Of a stretch of 32,136 bases of DNA, positions 1 to 7,621 are shown one piece after another. The DNA comes from Kiritimatiellales bacterium. GTDB taxonomy: Bacteria; Verrucomicrobiota; Kiritimatiellia; Kiritimatiellales; Pontiellaceae. A program made the translations under genes and the position numbers. Below the pieces are notes generated by a model. It was given only the letters and a program-made list of their open reading frames with translations. It had not been told where the DNA came from and did not search any database. How positions within the stretch are numbered: the first letter of the stretch is position 1; each line of letters opens with the position of its first letter. Location: NCBI GenBank assembly GCA_003230915.1, contig QIHI01000049.1, positions 1 through 32,136 on the forward strand, given 5' to 3'.

Positions 1-248
1 GTATCAGCCACCAACAGGTTGGATCCTTGGCCAATCACCAAAAATGGAATGGATCGTTTGTATAGCAACACTGCAGTATCGGCAAGAGCCGCCGCATCGG
101 CGCAGTCAATCAATGCCGGGCATCCCCCCCCGAGCTGAAAGGTCGTATAGTCGCGCAAGCGCGCCCCTTGAACAACGGTTGTATTCAAAGGAATCTGCTT
201 TAAGAGTGTCTCGTCCATCACTGGTTTCTTCCGCAAAATTCTCGCCAT
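1..248 (-). CDS. murB: UDP-N-acetylenolpyruvoylglucosamine reductase MurB (N-terminal part, cut by window edge)
   Basis: MurB reduces UDP-GlcNAc-enolpyruvate to UDP-MurNAc in cytoplasmic peptidoglycan precursor synthesis, using FAD and NADPH. Only the first 82 codons lie inside the window. They read without a stop and show the start of the FAD-binding (PCMH-type) domain: a DYTTFQLGG stretch, then the pattern IPFLVIGQGSNLLVAD, which matches the family's LVLGgGSNlLv flavin-binding motif. The ATG is preceded by GGAGGG about 8 bases upstream, which supports this start. The gene is divergent from the RNA methyltransferase at 291, with about 40 bases between starts, so both promoters must share or overlap that gap. 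The identification is by motif and is fairly secure; the catalytic C-terminal half is not visible. Confidence 0.85.
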   Translation of the reverse strand, partial: MARILRKKPVMDETLLKQIPLNTTVVQGARLRDYTTFQLGGGCPALIDCADAAALADTAVLLYKRSIPFLVIGQGSNLLVAD

Positions 249-290
249 GCTAATCATCCCTCCGCTAATTTCCAAGCCTTGGAGATAAAA

Positions 291-1064
291 ATGATACGTG
301 AAATAACATCCGCCACCAACCCGCTTGTCAAAGAACTGCGCGCCCTCGCGACCTCGAAAAAGGCGCGGCAAGAAAACGGCACTTTCATTATCGAAGGCTG
401 GCGCGGAATCGAAAGTCTACTCGCACGCGAAAGCCGGCAATACCAACTCGAACAGCTCGTGGTTTCCAGCGATCTACAAAATGACCCGCGCCTCCCCAGC
501 TCGATCAACACCGTGGTGCTGTCCGATTTTATTTTTGAAAAAATATCCGATGTTAAAAATTCTCAAGGCATCCTCGGCGTCGTCCGCCATACCCCTGCCC
601 TGTTCGATTTTCCCTCGGGTACCGGGTACTACCTACTGCTCGATGCCATCCGCGACCCCGGCAACCTAGGTACGCTCATCCGCTCCGCCGTCGGCGCAGG
701 GTTCGATGGCATACTGCTCCATGGCGACTGCGTTGATCCTTTCAACCCAAAGGTGATCCGTTCCACCATGGGCACTTTCGCCTTTGCCAATATTTGGCCG
801 ATCTCGCGCAACGACATCGACCGACTGATTCATACTGGCTACGAACTATGTGCCACTAGCGGACTCAAGGGCGAAAATCTGTACGAAAGTGACTTCTCGA
901 AAAGAACGGTTTTGGTGGTCGGATCCGAAGCTCATGGGATTTCCGATACGCTGATGCAACTTGCCCCAAAAAAAATAACAATCCCTTTGGCAGCGGAATG
1001 CGAATCGCTCAACGCCGCGATTGCCGGTAGCATCTGCATGTTCCAAATCAAATGCGGGGGATAG
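291..1064 (+). CDS. TrmH/SpoU-family RNA 2'-O-methyltransferase
   Basis: This SPOUT-superfamily methyltransferase should transfer a methyl group from AdoMet to a ribose 2'-OH of tRNA or rRNA. An N-terminal substrate-binding domain (about residues 1-95, with the usual NPLVKELRAL and GTFIIEGWRGIES elements) is followed by the trefoil-knot domain. Its three motifs are visible: LLLDAIRDPGNLGTLIRSA (motif 1, with the conserved N and R), VLVVGSEAHGIS (motif 2) and IPLAAECESLNAAIAGSI (motif 3). At 257 aa it has the normal length for RlmB/TsnR-like members. The ATG was chosen over an in-frame TTG 12 bases upstream because GGAG sits six bases before the ATG. Which RNA and which position are modified cannot be told from sequence alone. 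Confidence 0.9.
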   Translation: MIREITSATNPLVKELRALATSKKARQENGTFIIEGWRGIESLLARESRQYQLEQLVVSSDLQNDPRLPSSINTVVLSDFIFEKISDVKNSQGILGVVRHTPALFDFPSGTGYYLLLDAIRDPGNLGTLIRSAVGAGFDGILLHGDCVDPFNPKVIRSTMGTFAFANIWPISRNDIDRLIHTGYELCATSGLKGENLYESDFSKRTVLVVGSEAHGISDTLMQLAPKKITIPLAAECESLNAAIAGSICMFQIKCGG

Positions 1065-1173
1065 AGGTCAATGAGGTCGGTGTAAAGGTCACCTCCCTCA
1101 CCGCTACACCGAAAATTTATTTCGGAAGCAGAATAATCAATTGAAAAGAATCTCAAGGCGGGGCGGTAGGCAC

Positions 1174-1557
1174 TTATTTATGTTCCAGCAGAAAGTTCAG
1201 TTTGCGAATACGCAGTTCGCGGTATTGGGATTGCAGCTTTTGCAGTAGTATGCGCTTGATGCGTTCGAGTTCAGGCATCCAACCGGGGAGATCGACAAAC
1301 ACGTATAACGTAAAATCCTTGGTAAATCCCGGTTCGCTATGCTTCGCGATTTGCGCACCAACAAGTTTGGACCAAGCCTTACGCAGAATGAGGATATTTT
1401 CGGACTGTGGTTGCTCTAACCCTTCCAGCACATCGGGAAGGATTTCGCCGAAACTGCGGATTTCTCGGTTTGGCGAAAGGGGTTTACTGAGGTGGTAGCG
1501 GACTTTGTCCATATCCCAACGGGCGGCGTTTCGCTTGCTTTTACGTGGCTGTTCCAT
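1174..1557 (-). CDS. DUF721 / DciA-like protein
   Basis: A 127-aa DUF721-family protein. Members called DciA help load the replicative helicase DnaB in bacteria that lack DnaC. The family core is visible in the second half: a W-x-x-x-V-G-x-x-I-A-x-H-S motif (WSKLVGAQIAKHSEP), a hydrophobic strand (LYVFVDLPGWMPELERIK) in which the W and EL are typical, and a terminal Arg/Leu-rich strand with RIRKLNF. The first 35 residues are basic and probably disordered. It is divergent from manA. The replication role is inferred from the family only; the domain assignment is stronger than the function. Confidence 0.7.
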   Translation of the reverse strand: MEQPRKSKRNAARWDMDKVRYHLSKPLSPNREIRSFGEILPDVLEGLEQPQSENILILRKAWSKLVGAQIAKHSEPGFTKDFTLYVFVDLPGWMPELERIKRILLQKLQSQYRELRIRKLNFLLEHK

Positions 1558-1619
1558 TCGTCGTATTCAGCCATAAACAAGGGTTGATTTGAACCTCAAT
1601 CCTCCCTTTAATCTCCGCT

Positions 1620-2591
1620 ATGAAAAGTGACCTGTATCCCATGAAGTTCACGCCCGTCTACAAGGACTATCCTTGGGGCGGCTCGCGCATCCCCGAAACC
1701 TACAACCGCGATGTGCCGGAAGGCATCTATGCGGAATCGTGGGAGATCGCTGATCGCGATGACGGCATGAGCGTGGTCTCGAACGGCCCACTGGCAGGGA
1801 AGACGCTACGCGAAGTATTGCGCACCGACCCTGCAGGGGTCATGGGCTCCAACGTGAAGGGTTCCAAGTTCCCCCTGCTGATCAAGCTGATCGACTCTAA
1901 GCAAAAACTCAGTGTGCAGGTTCACCCGAACGACGAAACCGCCGTACAATACGGCGGCGAGGCCAAGACTGAGATGTGGTATCTACTGGGTGAAAACACA
2001 CCTCAAGTCTACTGCGGGCTTAACGAGGGCGTCACCAAGGAAAGCTTCTTACAGGCCGTTTCCGATGGAACCAGCGGCGATACCATGCGCCCGGTTCCGG
2101 TGGAAAAAGAGAGTGCCGTGTTCGTCCGTGGCGGTCGTATTCACGCCATTGATGATGGTTGCCTAATTCTTGAAATCCAACAAAACTCCAATACCACCTA
2201 CCGTATCTACGACTGGGACCGCATGGGCAACGACGGTAAGCCGCGTGATCTGCATATCGACCAGGCCGTCGAGGTCATCAACTGGAACGACAACGAAAAC
2301 CCGCTTGTCAAACCCACTCTGCTCGTCAATACCGATGGATTCAAATGCTGGGAAGTACTCAAGTGCAAATATTTCCGACTCGAAAAGCTTATCTTCTCGG
2401 CTCCACTCAAAGTACCGATGGATGGAAAATCCTTTCATGCGCTGTTTGTCTCGGAAGGCGAGGCCGTTATCGAATGGAGCGGTGCCCGCGAAATCGTCAA
2501 GGCGGGCGAGTCGATCCTGATTCCGGCCGCGCTACCCGCCTACACCCTCGTCGGAAAGGCGACTGTGTTGCGGACTAGTATTCCGGACTAA
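1620..2591 (+). CDS. manA: Class I mannose-6-phosphate isomerase
   Basis: Cytoplasmic zinc enzyme interconverting mannose-6-phosphate and fructose-6-phosphate, feeding GDP-mannose and glycan synthesis or mannose catabolism. It is a short type I form (323 aa), close to the Bacillus ManA length. It opens with YPMKFTPVYKDYPWGG, and has the zinc-site motif SVQVHPND (Q and H ligands), EMWYLL (E ligand) and GGRIHAID (H ligand), followed by a C-terminal cupin-like domain. No clear Shine-Dalgarno precedes the first ATG, and an ATG seven codons on is an equally plausible start. Nearby sugar genes (zwf, pgl, glycosyltransferases) are consistent with its role but are not in the same operon. Confidence 0.92.
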   Translation: MKSDLYPMKFTPVYKDYPWGGSRIPETYNRDVPEGIYAESWEIADRDDGMSVVSNGPLAGKTLREVLRTDPAGVMGSNVKGSKFPLLIKLIDSKQKLSVQVHPNDETAVQYGGEAKTEMWYLLGENTPQVYCGLNEGVTKESFLQAVSDGTSGDTMRPVPVEKESAVFVRGGRIHAIDDGCLILEIQQNSNTTYRIYDWDRMGNDGKPRDLHIDQAVEVINWNDNENPLVKPTLLVNTDGFKCWEVLKCKYFRLEKLIFSAPLKVPMDGKSFHALFVSEGEAVIEWSGAREIVKAGESILIPAALPAYTLVGKATVLRTSIPD

Positions 2592-2723
2592 AAAATTCGG
2601 GGTTTAAAGAGCTGGAGGATCGACGACCCCCCGCACGAACGGAACCCCACACTGCTACTAGATCAGAGAGGTCTCTACCACTCCACAATCAATCGGGCAC
2701 CCTTTCTGTTTATGGCAGAAGGT

Positions 2724-3158
2724 TTACAATACGATGATTTGGTAACCCCGCTCAATCCACTTAACGAGGCTCGGATGCCCCTCGTAGTCGCCGACCAGCA
2801 ACTTTTTCTGTTCCGCGGGGAGATCATCTTTCACGGTGAAAGAGTCTGCGCAGTAATCACAAATCTCTTCCACCATTCCGAGTTCTTTAATTCTGGTGTA
2901 GTGCTTGTGAAACGGATTTTCCGGTTTGCGCAATTCATTGGCCCAGCCTGTTCCGGCTCCGTCAAAAATCAGGACGACACCATAACCACTTTCTGCCAGT
3001 TCCGTAGCATAGAGCAAAGCATGGACTGCCCGCGCCTTTGCTTCGTTCGTCTCGTTTCCAGATTGCAGGACGATCGCATACTTACCCTTCTTCTCCGCCG
3101 CAAACCCAGTTACGAGCGTAACCGTCAAAATTAAACCCATCCATAGTGCCTTCTTCAT
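2724..3158 (-). CDS. Exported DsrE-like family protein
   Basis: A 144-aa protein with a typical Sec signal peptide: MKK, then a hydrophobic stretch to about residue 19, with a probable cut near Ala20-Ala21. The mature part resembles the DsrE/DsrF fold: a first strand KYAIVLQSGNE, helix ARAVHALLYATELAESG, second strand VVLIFDGAGTGWA, and a C-terminal WIERGYQIIVL strand. A CxxC pair (Cys100, Cys103, in EEICDYCADS) could be redox-active or bind sulfur or metal. Most characterised DsrE proteins are cytoplasmic sulfur carriers, so an exported version is less usual. AAGGGG stands about eight bases before the ATG. It is monocistronic, converging with manA and divergent from polA. Fold assignment is moderate; the function is unknown. 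Confidence 0.65.
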   Translation of the reverse strand: MKKALWMGLILTVTLVTGFAAEKKGKYAIVLQSGNETNEAKARAVHALLYATELAESGYGVVLIFDGAGTGWANELRKPENPFHKHYTRIKELGMVEEICDYCADSFTVKDDLPAEQKKLLVGDYEGHPSLVKWIERGYQIIVL

Positions 3159-3264
3159 ATCGTACCCCTTTTTAAATCGTAGAAGATTTTCTACAGGATT
3201 TCCCAGACATTGGAAAGCCAGAGGTGTAGCGTGATGGGCTTAATTCAACGTGGATACCAACGCT

Positions 3265-6045
3265 ATGCAGAAGAAACTATTTTTAATCGATGGAATGGCG
3301 ATTGTCTATCGCGCCTACTTCGGCCTCATACGCAACCCGCGCATCAACTCCAAAGGTGAAAATGTCTCCGCCGTCTTTGGTTTCATTAACACTTTACTCG
3401 ATATTATGCACACCTACGAGCCAACACACATTGCCGTTGCATTCGATACCCATGGACCGACCTTCCGGCATGTGGAATATCCTGAATACAAGGCCACCCG
3501 CGATGAAACGCCGGAAGGCGTCCGAACCGCTGTCCCACATATCCAGAAACTCCTAAACGCCTTCAGCATTCCCGTGCTCGAATATCCCGGTGTTGAAGCC
3601 GACGACGTCATCGGAACCCTCGCCCGCACCGCAGAGAAGCAAGGGTTCGACACTTATATGGTCACCCCAGACAAAGACTATGCACAGCTCGTCGATGAAC
3701 ACACCTTCATGCTCAAACCCGGTAGCGGGCGATCCGGCGAACTGCTCGACGTGCTGAAGATTCTAGAGCAATGGAATATTGAAAAGGTCGAGCAGGTGAT
3801 CGATATCCTCGGGCTGGCAGGCGACACCGCCGACAACGTTCCCGGCATTCCCGGCATTGGCCCCAAGACCGCGCAAAAGCTGATCGCCCAATTCGGCTCC
3901 ATCGAAAACCTACTCGAAAATACTGATCAACTGAAAGGCAAGCAGAAGGAAAATATCGAGGACAACAAAGCTCAAGCACTGCTCTCCAAACGGCTCGTGA
4001 CGATCAAGTGCGATGTACCGGTAAAGGAACAGCCCGACGAACTATTGATTGGCGAACGCAACGATGATCAGTTGAAGATCCTTTTCGCAGAATTGGAATT
4101 CAAGAGCCTCATCAAACGACTTTTCGGCGAGTCCCCCACTCCTACCTCCGTTGCGATAGCAGCGGCAACCTCCGGCCAGGGCGACTTATTTGAATTTACG
4201 GCGGCAGTACAACCTGAAATGATGGAACCCATTCCGACGTTCAAGACCATCAAGGACGTAAAGCATAAATATCACCTCGTCACCACCGCCGCCGAACGCA
4301 ACGCATTGGCCGAAAATCTATCCGGTTGCTACGAAGTCTGCTTCGATACCGAAACCACCGGACTCGACGTCCGTACCGCCGAACTCATCGGCATTTCATT
4401 CTGCATCGAGCCGCACGAAGCCTGGTTCGTCATCCTGCCGCCCGACCGTGAGGAAATGCTAAAGGCACTCGAAAAGTTTATTCCTATTCTAGCCAATCCC
4501 GATATCCGCAAGGTCGGGCAAAATCTCAAATACGATATGAGCGTACTGAAATGGAACGGCATCGAAGTACGCGGCGAACTGCTCGATACCATGCTGGCGC
4601 ACTACCTCATCGATCCTGATCAACGGCACAATATGGATCACATGGCCGAGACGCTACTCAACTATTCTCCCGTCCCGATCACCGCGCTTATCGGTGAAAA
4701 GAAGAGTTCGCAAAAAACATTGCGCGAGGTCGATGTGGATGAACTTTGCGAATATGGTGCCGAAGATGCCGACATCACTCTCCAACTCTGGCACAAGCTC
4801 ATGCCGATGCTCAAAGAGCGCGGACAGGAACGCGTCTTCTATGAAATCGAAACCCCGCTCATGCCGGTGCTTGCGCAAATGGAATACAACGGCATCAACC
4901 TTGACGTGCCGAACTTGGAGAACTATTCGAAAAAGCTGGCTGATAAAATCCAAATACTGGAAAGCTCTATCTACATGATGGCTGGCATGGAATTCAATCT
5001 CAACTCGCCCAAGCAACTCGGCGAAGTGTTGTTCGATTTGCTCAAGCTCGTCGAAAAACCCAAGAAGACCAAGACGGGCCAATACAAGACCGATGAATCT
5101 GTCCTCTCCGACCTTGCGCCCAAGCACGAGATTGTCCGGAAGATTCTCAACTATCGCACGCTCGCCAAACTCAAAAGTACCTATGTCGATGCGCTCCCGC
5201 AGGAAGTGTTCCCTGATAGCAGACGGGTCCACACCACCTTCAGCCAAGCCGTCACCACTACCGGGCGGTTGTCATCCGTCAACCCCAACCTGCAAAACAT
5301 CCCGATCCGCACCGAAGAGGGGCGTGAAATTCGCCGCGCCTTCATTCCCCGCGAAGGCTTTACCCTACTCGCCTGCGACTATTCCCAGATCGAACTACGC
5401 ATCATGGCCGAGCTCAGCGGCGACGAGCACCTTAGCGAGGCCATCATCCACGGCGAGGACATTCACACTGCCACCGCCGCGCGCATTTTTGGCGTTGAAA
5501 AGGACGATGTCACCCGCGAAATGCGCAACAAGGCCAAGATGGTTAACTTTGGCATTATCTACGGTATCTCCGCCTTCGGCCTTGCTCAGCGCCTCGGTAT
5601 TCCGCGCAAGGAAGCCGCAGAAATCATCGAACAATACCGCGCCAACTATCCCGGCGTGCAGGACTGGCTCGATGAAACTATCCTATTTGCACAAAAACAC
5701 GAATATGTCGAAACCATCACCGGTCGCCGCCGCTACATCCGCGACATCAACGCCCGCAATCAAATGGTTCGTGGCGGCGCCGAGCGTAACGCCATCAACG
5801 CCCCCATTCAGGGCACCGCTGCCGATATGATCAAAATCGCCATGATCGGCATCCAGAGGATGCTCGAAGAGCGCAAAACCAAACTGCTGATTCAGGTACA
5901 CGACGAACTCGTCTTCGACCTCGCTCTAGATGAAAAGGACGAACTCGTCCCATTGATCGAGGAAAAGATGAAATCTGCTATTCCCATGAGAATCCCGATC
6001 CTCGTTGAATCCGGTACCGGAACCAACTGGCTTGAGGCGCATTAA
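3265..6045 (+). CDS. polA: DNA polymerase I with 5'-3' exonuclease, proofreading and polymerase domains
   Basis: Removes RNA primers and fills gaps in lagging-strand synthesis and excision repair. All three domains are present. The 5'-3' exonuclease (about 1-290) contains LFLIDGMAIVYRAYFG, EADDVIGTLA and the helix-hairpin-helix PGIPGIGPKTA. The 3'-5' exonuclease has Exo I FDTETTGLD near residue 360, Exo II VGQNLKYDMS and Exo III YGAEDADIT, so its acidic residues look intact, unlike the degenerate form in many phyla. The polymerase has motif A DYSQIELRIMAELSGD near 706, motif B KAKMVNFGIIYG and motif C QVHDELVFD near 877. The ATG was chosen because the family usually starts just before LFLIDG. 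A GTG five codons upstream (3250) is the alternative; neither has a strong ribosome site. Confidence 0.97.
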   Translation: MQKKLFLIDGMAIVYRAYFGLIRNPRINSKGENVSAVFGFINTLLDIMHTYEPTHIAVAFDTHGPTFRHVEYPEYKATRDETPEGVRTAVPHIQKLLNAFSIPVLEYPGVEADDVIGTLARTAEKQGFDTYMVTPDKDYAQLVDEHTFMLKPGSGRSGELLDVLKILEQWNIEKVEQVIDILGLAGDTADNVPGIPGIGPKTAQKLIAQFGSIENLLENTDQLKGKQKENIEDNKAQALLSKRLVTIKCDVPVKEQPDELLIGERNDDQLKILFAELEFKSLIKRLFGESPTPTSVAIAAATSGQGDLFEFTAAVQPEMMEPIPTFKTIKDVKHKYHLVTTAAERNALAENLSGCYEVCFDTETTGLDVRTAELIGISFCIEPHEAWFVILPPDREEMLKALEKFIPILANPDIRKVGQNLKYDMSVLKWNGIEVRGELLDTMLAHYLIDPDQRHNMDHMAETLLNYSPVPITALIGEKKSSQKTLREVDVDELCEYGAEDADITLQLWHKLMPMLKERGQERVFYEIETPLMPVLAQMEYNGINLDVPNLENYSKKLADKIQILESSIYMMAGMEFNLNSPKQLGEVLFDLLKLVEKPKKTKTGQYKTDESVLSDLAPKHEIVRKILNYRTLAKLKSTYVDALPQEVFPDSRRVHTTFSQAVTTTGRLSSVNPNLQNIPIRTEEGREIRRAFIPREGFTLLACDYSQIELRIMAELSGDEHLSEAIIHGEDIHTATAARIFGVEKDDVTREMRNKAKMVNFGIIYGISAFGLAQRLGIPRKEAAEIIEQYRANYPGVQDWLDETILFAQKHEYVETITGRRRYIRDINARNQMVRGGAERNAINAPIQGTAADMIKIAMIGIQRMLEERKTKLLIQVHDELVFDLALDEKDELVPLIEEKMKSAIPMRIPILVESGTGTNWLEAH

Positions 6046-6053
6046 AACCACTC

Positions 6054-6083
6054 ATGGACACGAATGCACACCAATGTAGACGA
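6054..6083 (+). repeat. Three imperfect tandem copies of a 10-bp unit
   Basis: Directly after polA the sequence reads ATGGACACGA, ATGCACACCA, ATGTAGACGA, three adjacent 10-mers sharing ATGnAnACnA. The copies are in register with no spacer. The role is unknown; it could be a degenerate dispersed repeat or part of an old insertion boundary. Confidence 0.6.
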
Positions 6084-6138
6084 TGCCTCCAGCTTCGTTC
6101 TGATTGGACAGGAGATGAAGAGTATTAAAATACTGGGT
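6084..6138. other. Unassigned spacer between tandem repeat and IS remnant
   Basis: I see no coding potential here. The only structure is the quasi-palindrome AGTATTAAAATACT, which ends four bases before the inferred IS terminus. No terminator for polA could be identified. Confidence 0.4.
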
Positions 6139-6376
6139 TGAAGTAACCCCCGTTTAATGGACACCCGCCCGAGGGTTAACTTTCGTTTAGTTCATAGTTT
6201 AAGGAGACTTAATAATTCAAGCTCGAATGCTTTCTTCTTCGGTTATAAAACAGCTCGATATAATCGAATATACTCGCTCTAGCTTGGTTGTGATTTAGGT
6301 AGTTCTCATCGGCCGCCCTTTCGGTTGTTAAGGTATGAAAAAAGCTTTCAGCAACGGCGTTACCGTAACTCTCTTC
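6139..6376 (-). mobile_element. 3' remnant of an IS3-family insertion sequence (transposase C-terminus)
   Basis: Read on the minus strand, the frame ending at the TAA at 6209-6211 gives GNAVAESFFHTLTTER, followed by a Y-x-N-x-x-x-A-R stretch, IFDYIELFYNRRRKHSSLNY and stop. This is the characteristic end of an IS3-family DDE integrase (OrfB), including the Glu of the catalytic triad in AVAESFF. Upstream of about 6376 the similarity stops: the expected KGNCYD pattern is replaced by LEESYG and no transposase frame continues, so the 5' two thirds are gone. Beyond the stop, the right end appears to survive at 6139-6164: it starts TGAAGTAACCCCC and ends ATGGACAC, like IS3-type terminal repeats. The matching left terminus was not found. 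The element cannot be autonomous. Confidence 0.8.
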
Positions 6377-6470
6377 CAATAACAACCCGATGAAGATGAG
6401 AGTTCGTAAAATTCGGAAGGAGAGGGCGGGTTTAAAGATTTAAAATTGTATGACCTCCCCGGAATTCCAC
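6377..6470. other. Unassigned segment between IS remnant and vapB promoter
   Basis: About 95 bases separate the decayed transposase from the vapB promoter. There is no coding similarity. A short TGACCTCCCCGG stretch at 6450-6461 is weakly reminiscent of an IS3-type end, but there is no partner repeat, so I do not call it one. Confidence 0.35.
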
Positions 6471-6505
6471 TTGACAAACCCATATTATTTAGCCATATAT
6501 ATATG
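6471..6505 (+). promoter_or_regulatory. vapBC promoter with palindromic operator candidate, probably leaderless
   Basis: A perfect -35 box TTGACA at 6471-6476 is followed 17-19 bases later by CATATA/TATATA around 6494-6501. That would place the transcription start within one or two bases of the vapB ATG at 6507. No Shine-Dalgarno is present. The perfect 12-base palindrome CATATATATATG (6494-6505) covers the -10 element, the place expected for autorepression by a VapB-VapC complex. Confidence 0.6.
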
Positions 6506-6506
6506 T

Positions 6507-6701
6507 ATGAAAACGACATTAAATATTGATGATAAAATCATAGCGGAGGCGGCTCGTTTAACGGGAATCAAGGAGAAGACTGCCTTGGTACGGCGTGGGC
6601 TTGAGGCATTGATTGCGCAGGAGAGTAGCCGAAGGCTCGCGAGCCTTGGTGGAACGGAAAAGAGTCTCAAGGCCGGGTCACGGCGGCGGAGTGCCACCTG
6701 A
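6507..6701 (+). CDS. vapB: VapB-family antitoxin
   Basis: A 64-aa antitoxin of a type II toxin-antitoxin pair. The N-terminus MKTTLNIDDKIIAEAARLTG is the usual VapB DNA-binding half (a ribbon-helix-helix-like strand plus helix). KTALVRRGLEALIAQE forms the next helix, and the tail with LGGT and RRR is the part that wraps the toxin. It would neutralise VapC and repress its own promoter. The ATG was chosen because the antitoxin family starts at MKTT; a longer reading frame begins at 6450 but its extra residues have no family match. It overlaps the toxin by one base (TGATG), showing tight translational coupling. A second, decayed copy of the same family lies 1 kb downstream. Confidence 0.88.
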   Translation: MKTTLNIDDKIIAEAARLTGIKEKTALVRRGLEALIAQESSRRLASLGGTEKSLKAGSRRRSAT

Positions 6702-7087
6702 TGTTTTTAGTCGATACATCCATTTGGATCGACCATCTGCGTTCGGGCAACGTAAAGCTTACCGCATTGCTAAACGATGGCAAAGCGGCCATTCACCCTT
6801 TTATTGTCGGAGAGCTAGCCTGTGGCAACCTGAAAAACCGTAAGGAGATTATTTCACTCCTGCATGCCCTGCCTCGCCTCGACAAGGCCGACGATGACGA
6901 AGTGCTATTTTTCATCGAGAAGCATAAGCTAATGGGACTTGGAATCGGATTGATCGACTGCCATCTGCTTGCCTCCTGCAAGCTCGGAAACTCTAGTATC
7001 CTGACCAAAGACAAACGTCTGCACGATGCAGCCGGCCGCCTTAACCTCTTACCCACCGGCAAATCCAAGAATCAACGGTTCGGTTAA
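6701..7087 (+). CDS. vapC: VapC-family PIN-domain ribonuclease toxin
   Basis: A 128-aa PIN-domain endoribonuclease, the toxin partner of the overlapping vapB. VapC enzymes cleave specific tRNAs or rRNA when freed of antitoxin. The four acidic residues of the active site are recognisable: Asp5 in FLVDTSIWIDHL, Glu38 in VGELACG, Asp86 in GLIDCHLL and Asp104 in LTKDKRLH. Length and motif order are complete, so the toxin is probably functional. The start is fixed by the stop/start overlap with vapB. The pair sits beside an IS fragment and a vapB relic, which suggests an accessory insertion site. The RNA target cannot be predicted from this sequence. Confidence 0.9.
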   Translation: MFLVDTSIWIDHLRSGNVKLTALLNDGKAAIHPFIVGELACGNLKNRKEIISLLHALPRLDKADDDEVLFFIEKHKLMGLGIGLIDCHLLASCKLGNSSILTKDKRLHDAAGRLNLLPTGKSKNQRFG

Positions 7088-7258
7088 GGAAGCCTCAGTA
7101 GAAGGTCAAAAATGGAGCCCGCCTGAAGCAACCCCAATCCGAAAGATTAGACATTGGGCTACCCTCCATATAACAAGACTGATTTTCTCCTGCAACTCGG
7201 CGGTCAATATTCAGCATGCGCCATGGGGCACGATCATTTCTGGATTATGCGCGGGCAT

Positions 7259-7285
7259 AAAAAAAGCGTCCTTGCGGACGCTTTT
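7259..7285 (-). terminator. Intrinsic terminator of the cold-shock gene
   Basis: On the minus strand the hairpin AAGCGTCC-GCAA-GGACGCTT, with a stable GCAA tetraloop, is followed by seven T residues. It lies about 35 bases past the cold-shock stop codon. The plus-strand side has four T residues, so weak bidirectional action on vapBC transcripts is possible. Confidence 0.88.
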
Positions 7286-7318
7286 CCAGTGCAATTTCGT
7301 ACTGCCTAATTCAAAGAA

Positions 7319-7522
7319 TTAGAGAGCAGTAACGTTGGTCGCACATGGGCCTTTTTGGCCTTCTCCAATCTCGTATGAAACCTTTTGGCCTTCATCGAGT
7401 GAAGCGTATCCTGAAACTTGTATTTCAGAGTGATGAACGAACAAATCAGTTCCGCCTGCATCAGGAGTGATGAAACCAAAACCTTTTTCCGAATTGAACC
7501 ACTTAACTATTCCTGTATCCAT
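7319..7522 (-). CDS. Cold-shock domain protein (CspA family)
   Basis: A 67-aa single-domain nucleic-acid chaperone that binds single-stranded RNA or DNA and melts mRNA structure. Both RNP motifs are present: KGFGFITPD (RNP1) and LFVHHSEI (RNP2), and [14 protein letters not shown] is the standard start. The C-terminus [14 protein letters not shown] follows the family pattern (normally KGPQAxNV) with Cys at a position usually held by Gln or another residue. AGGGA lies about nine bases before the ATG. The gene is monocistronic, with its own terminator downstream. It is wedged between the vapBC pair and a vapB relic, both on the opposite strand. Confidence 0.95.
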   Translation of the reverse strand: MDTGIVKWFNSEKGFGFITPDAGGTDLFVHHSEIQVSGYASLDEGQKVSYEIGEGQKGPCATNVTAL

Positions 7523-7621
7523 TTTCTATGTCCCTCGTGTTTAAGAAGCACATTAACTAATTCTTTTTTGAGGATGTTACCATAGAAATCGACAACTATT
7601 TTTGGAAGCTAGGAGAACACG

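Noticed and set aside
1078-1125. Inverted repeats CGGTGTA/TACACCG and CCGAAA/TTTCGG after the TrmH-family gene
   Set aside because: They can form alternative hairpins, but the first has a long loop and neither has a T-run, so a terminator is not supported.
2701-2726. Hairpin CCTTTCTG/CAGAAGG between manA and the DsrE-like gene
   Set aside because: One unpaired base and no T tract on either strand; too weak to call a terminator.
5093-5830. A 245-codon open frame in another frame of polA
   Set aside because: It is Ser/Pro/Ala/Arg-rich low-complexity translation over the conserved polymerase domain; a shadow frame.
7150-7250. A short frame ending in MGHDHFWIMRGH that recalls Y1-type REP-associated transposases
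   Set aside because: Only about 30 residues, one weak His-x-His-like motif, no upstream or downstream continuation; too little to call.
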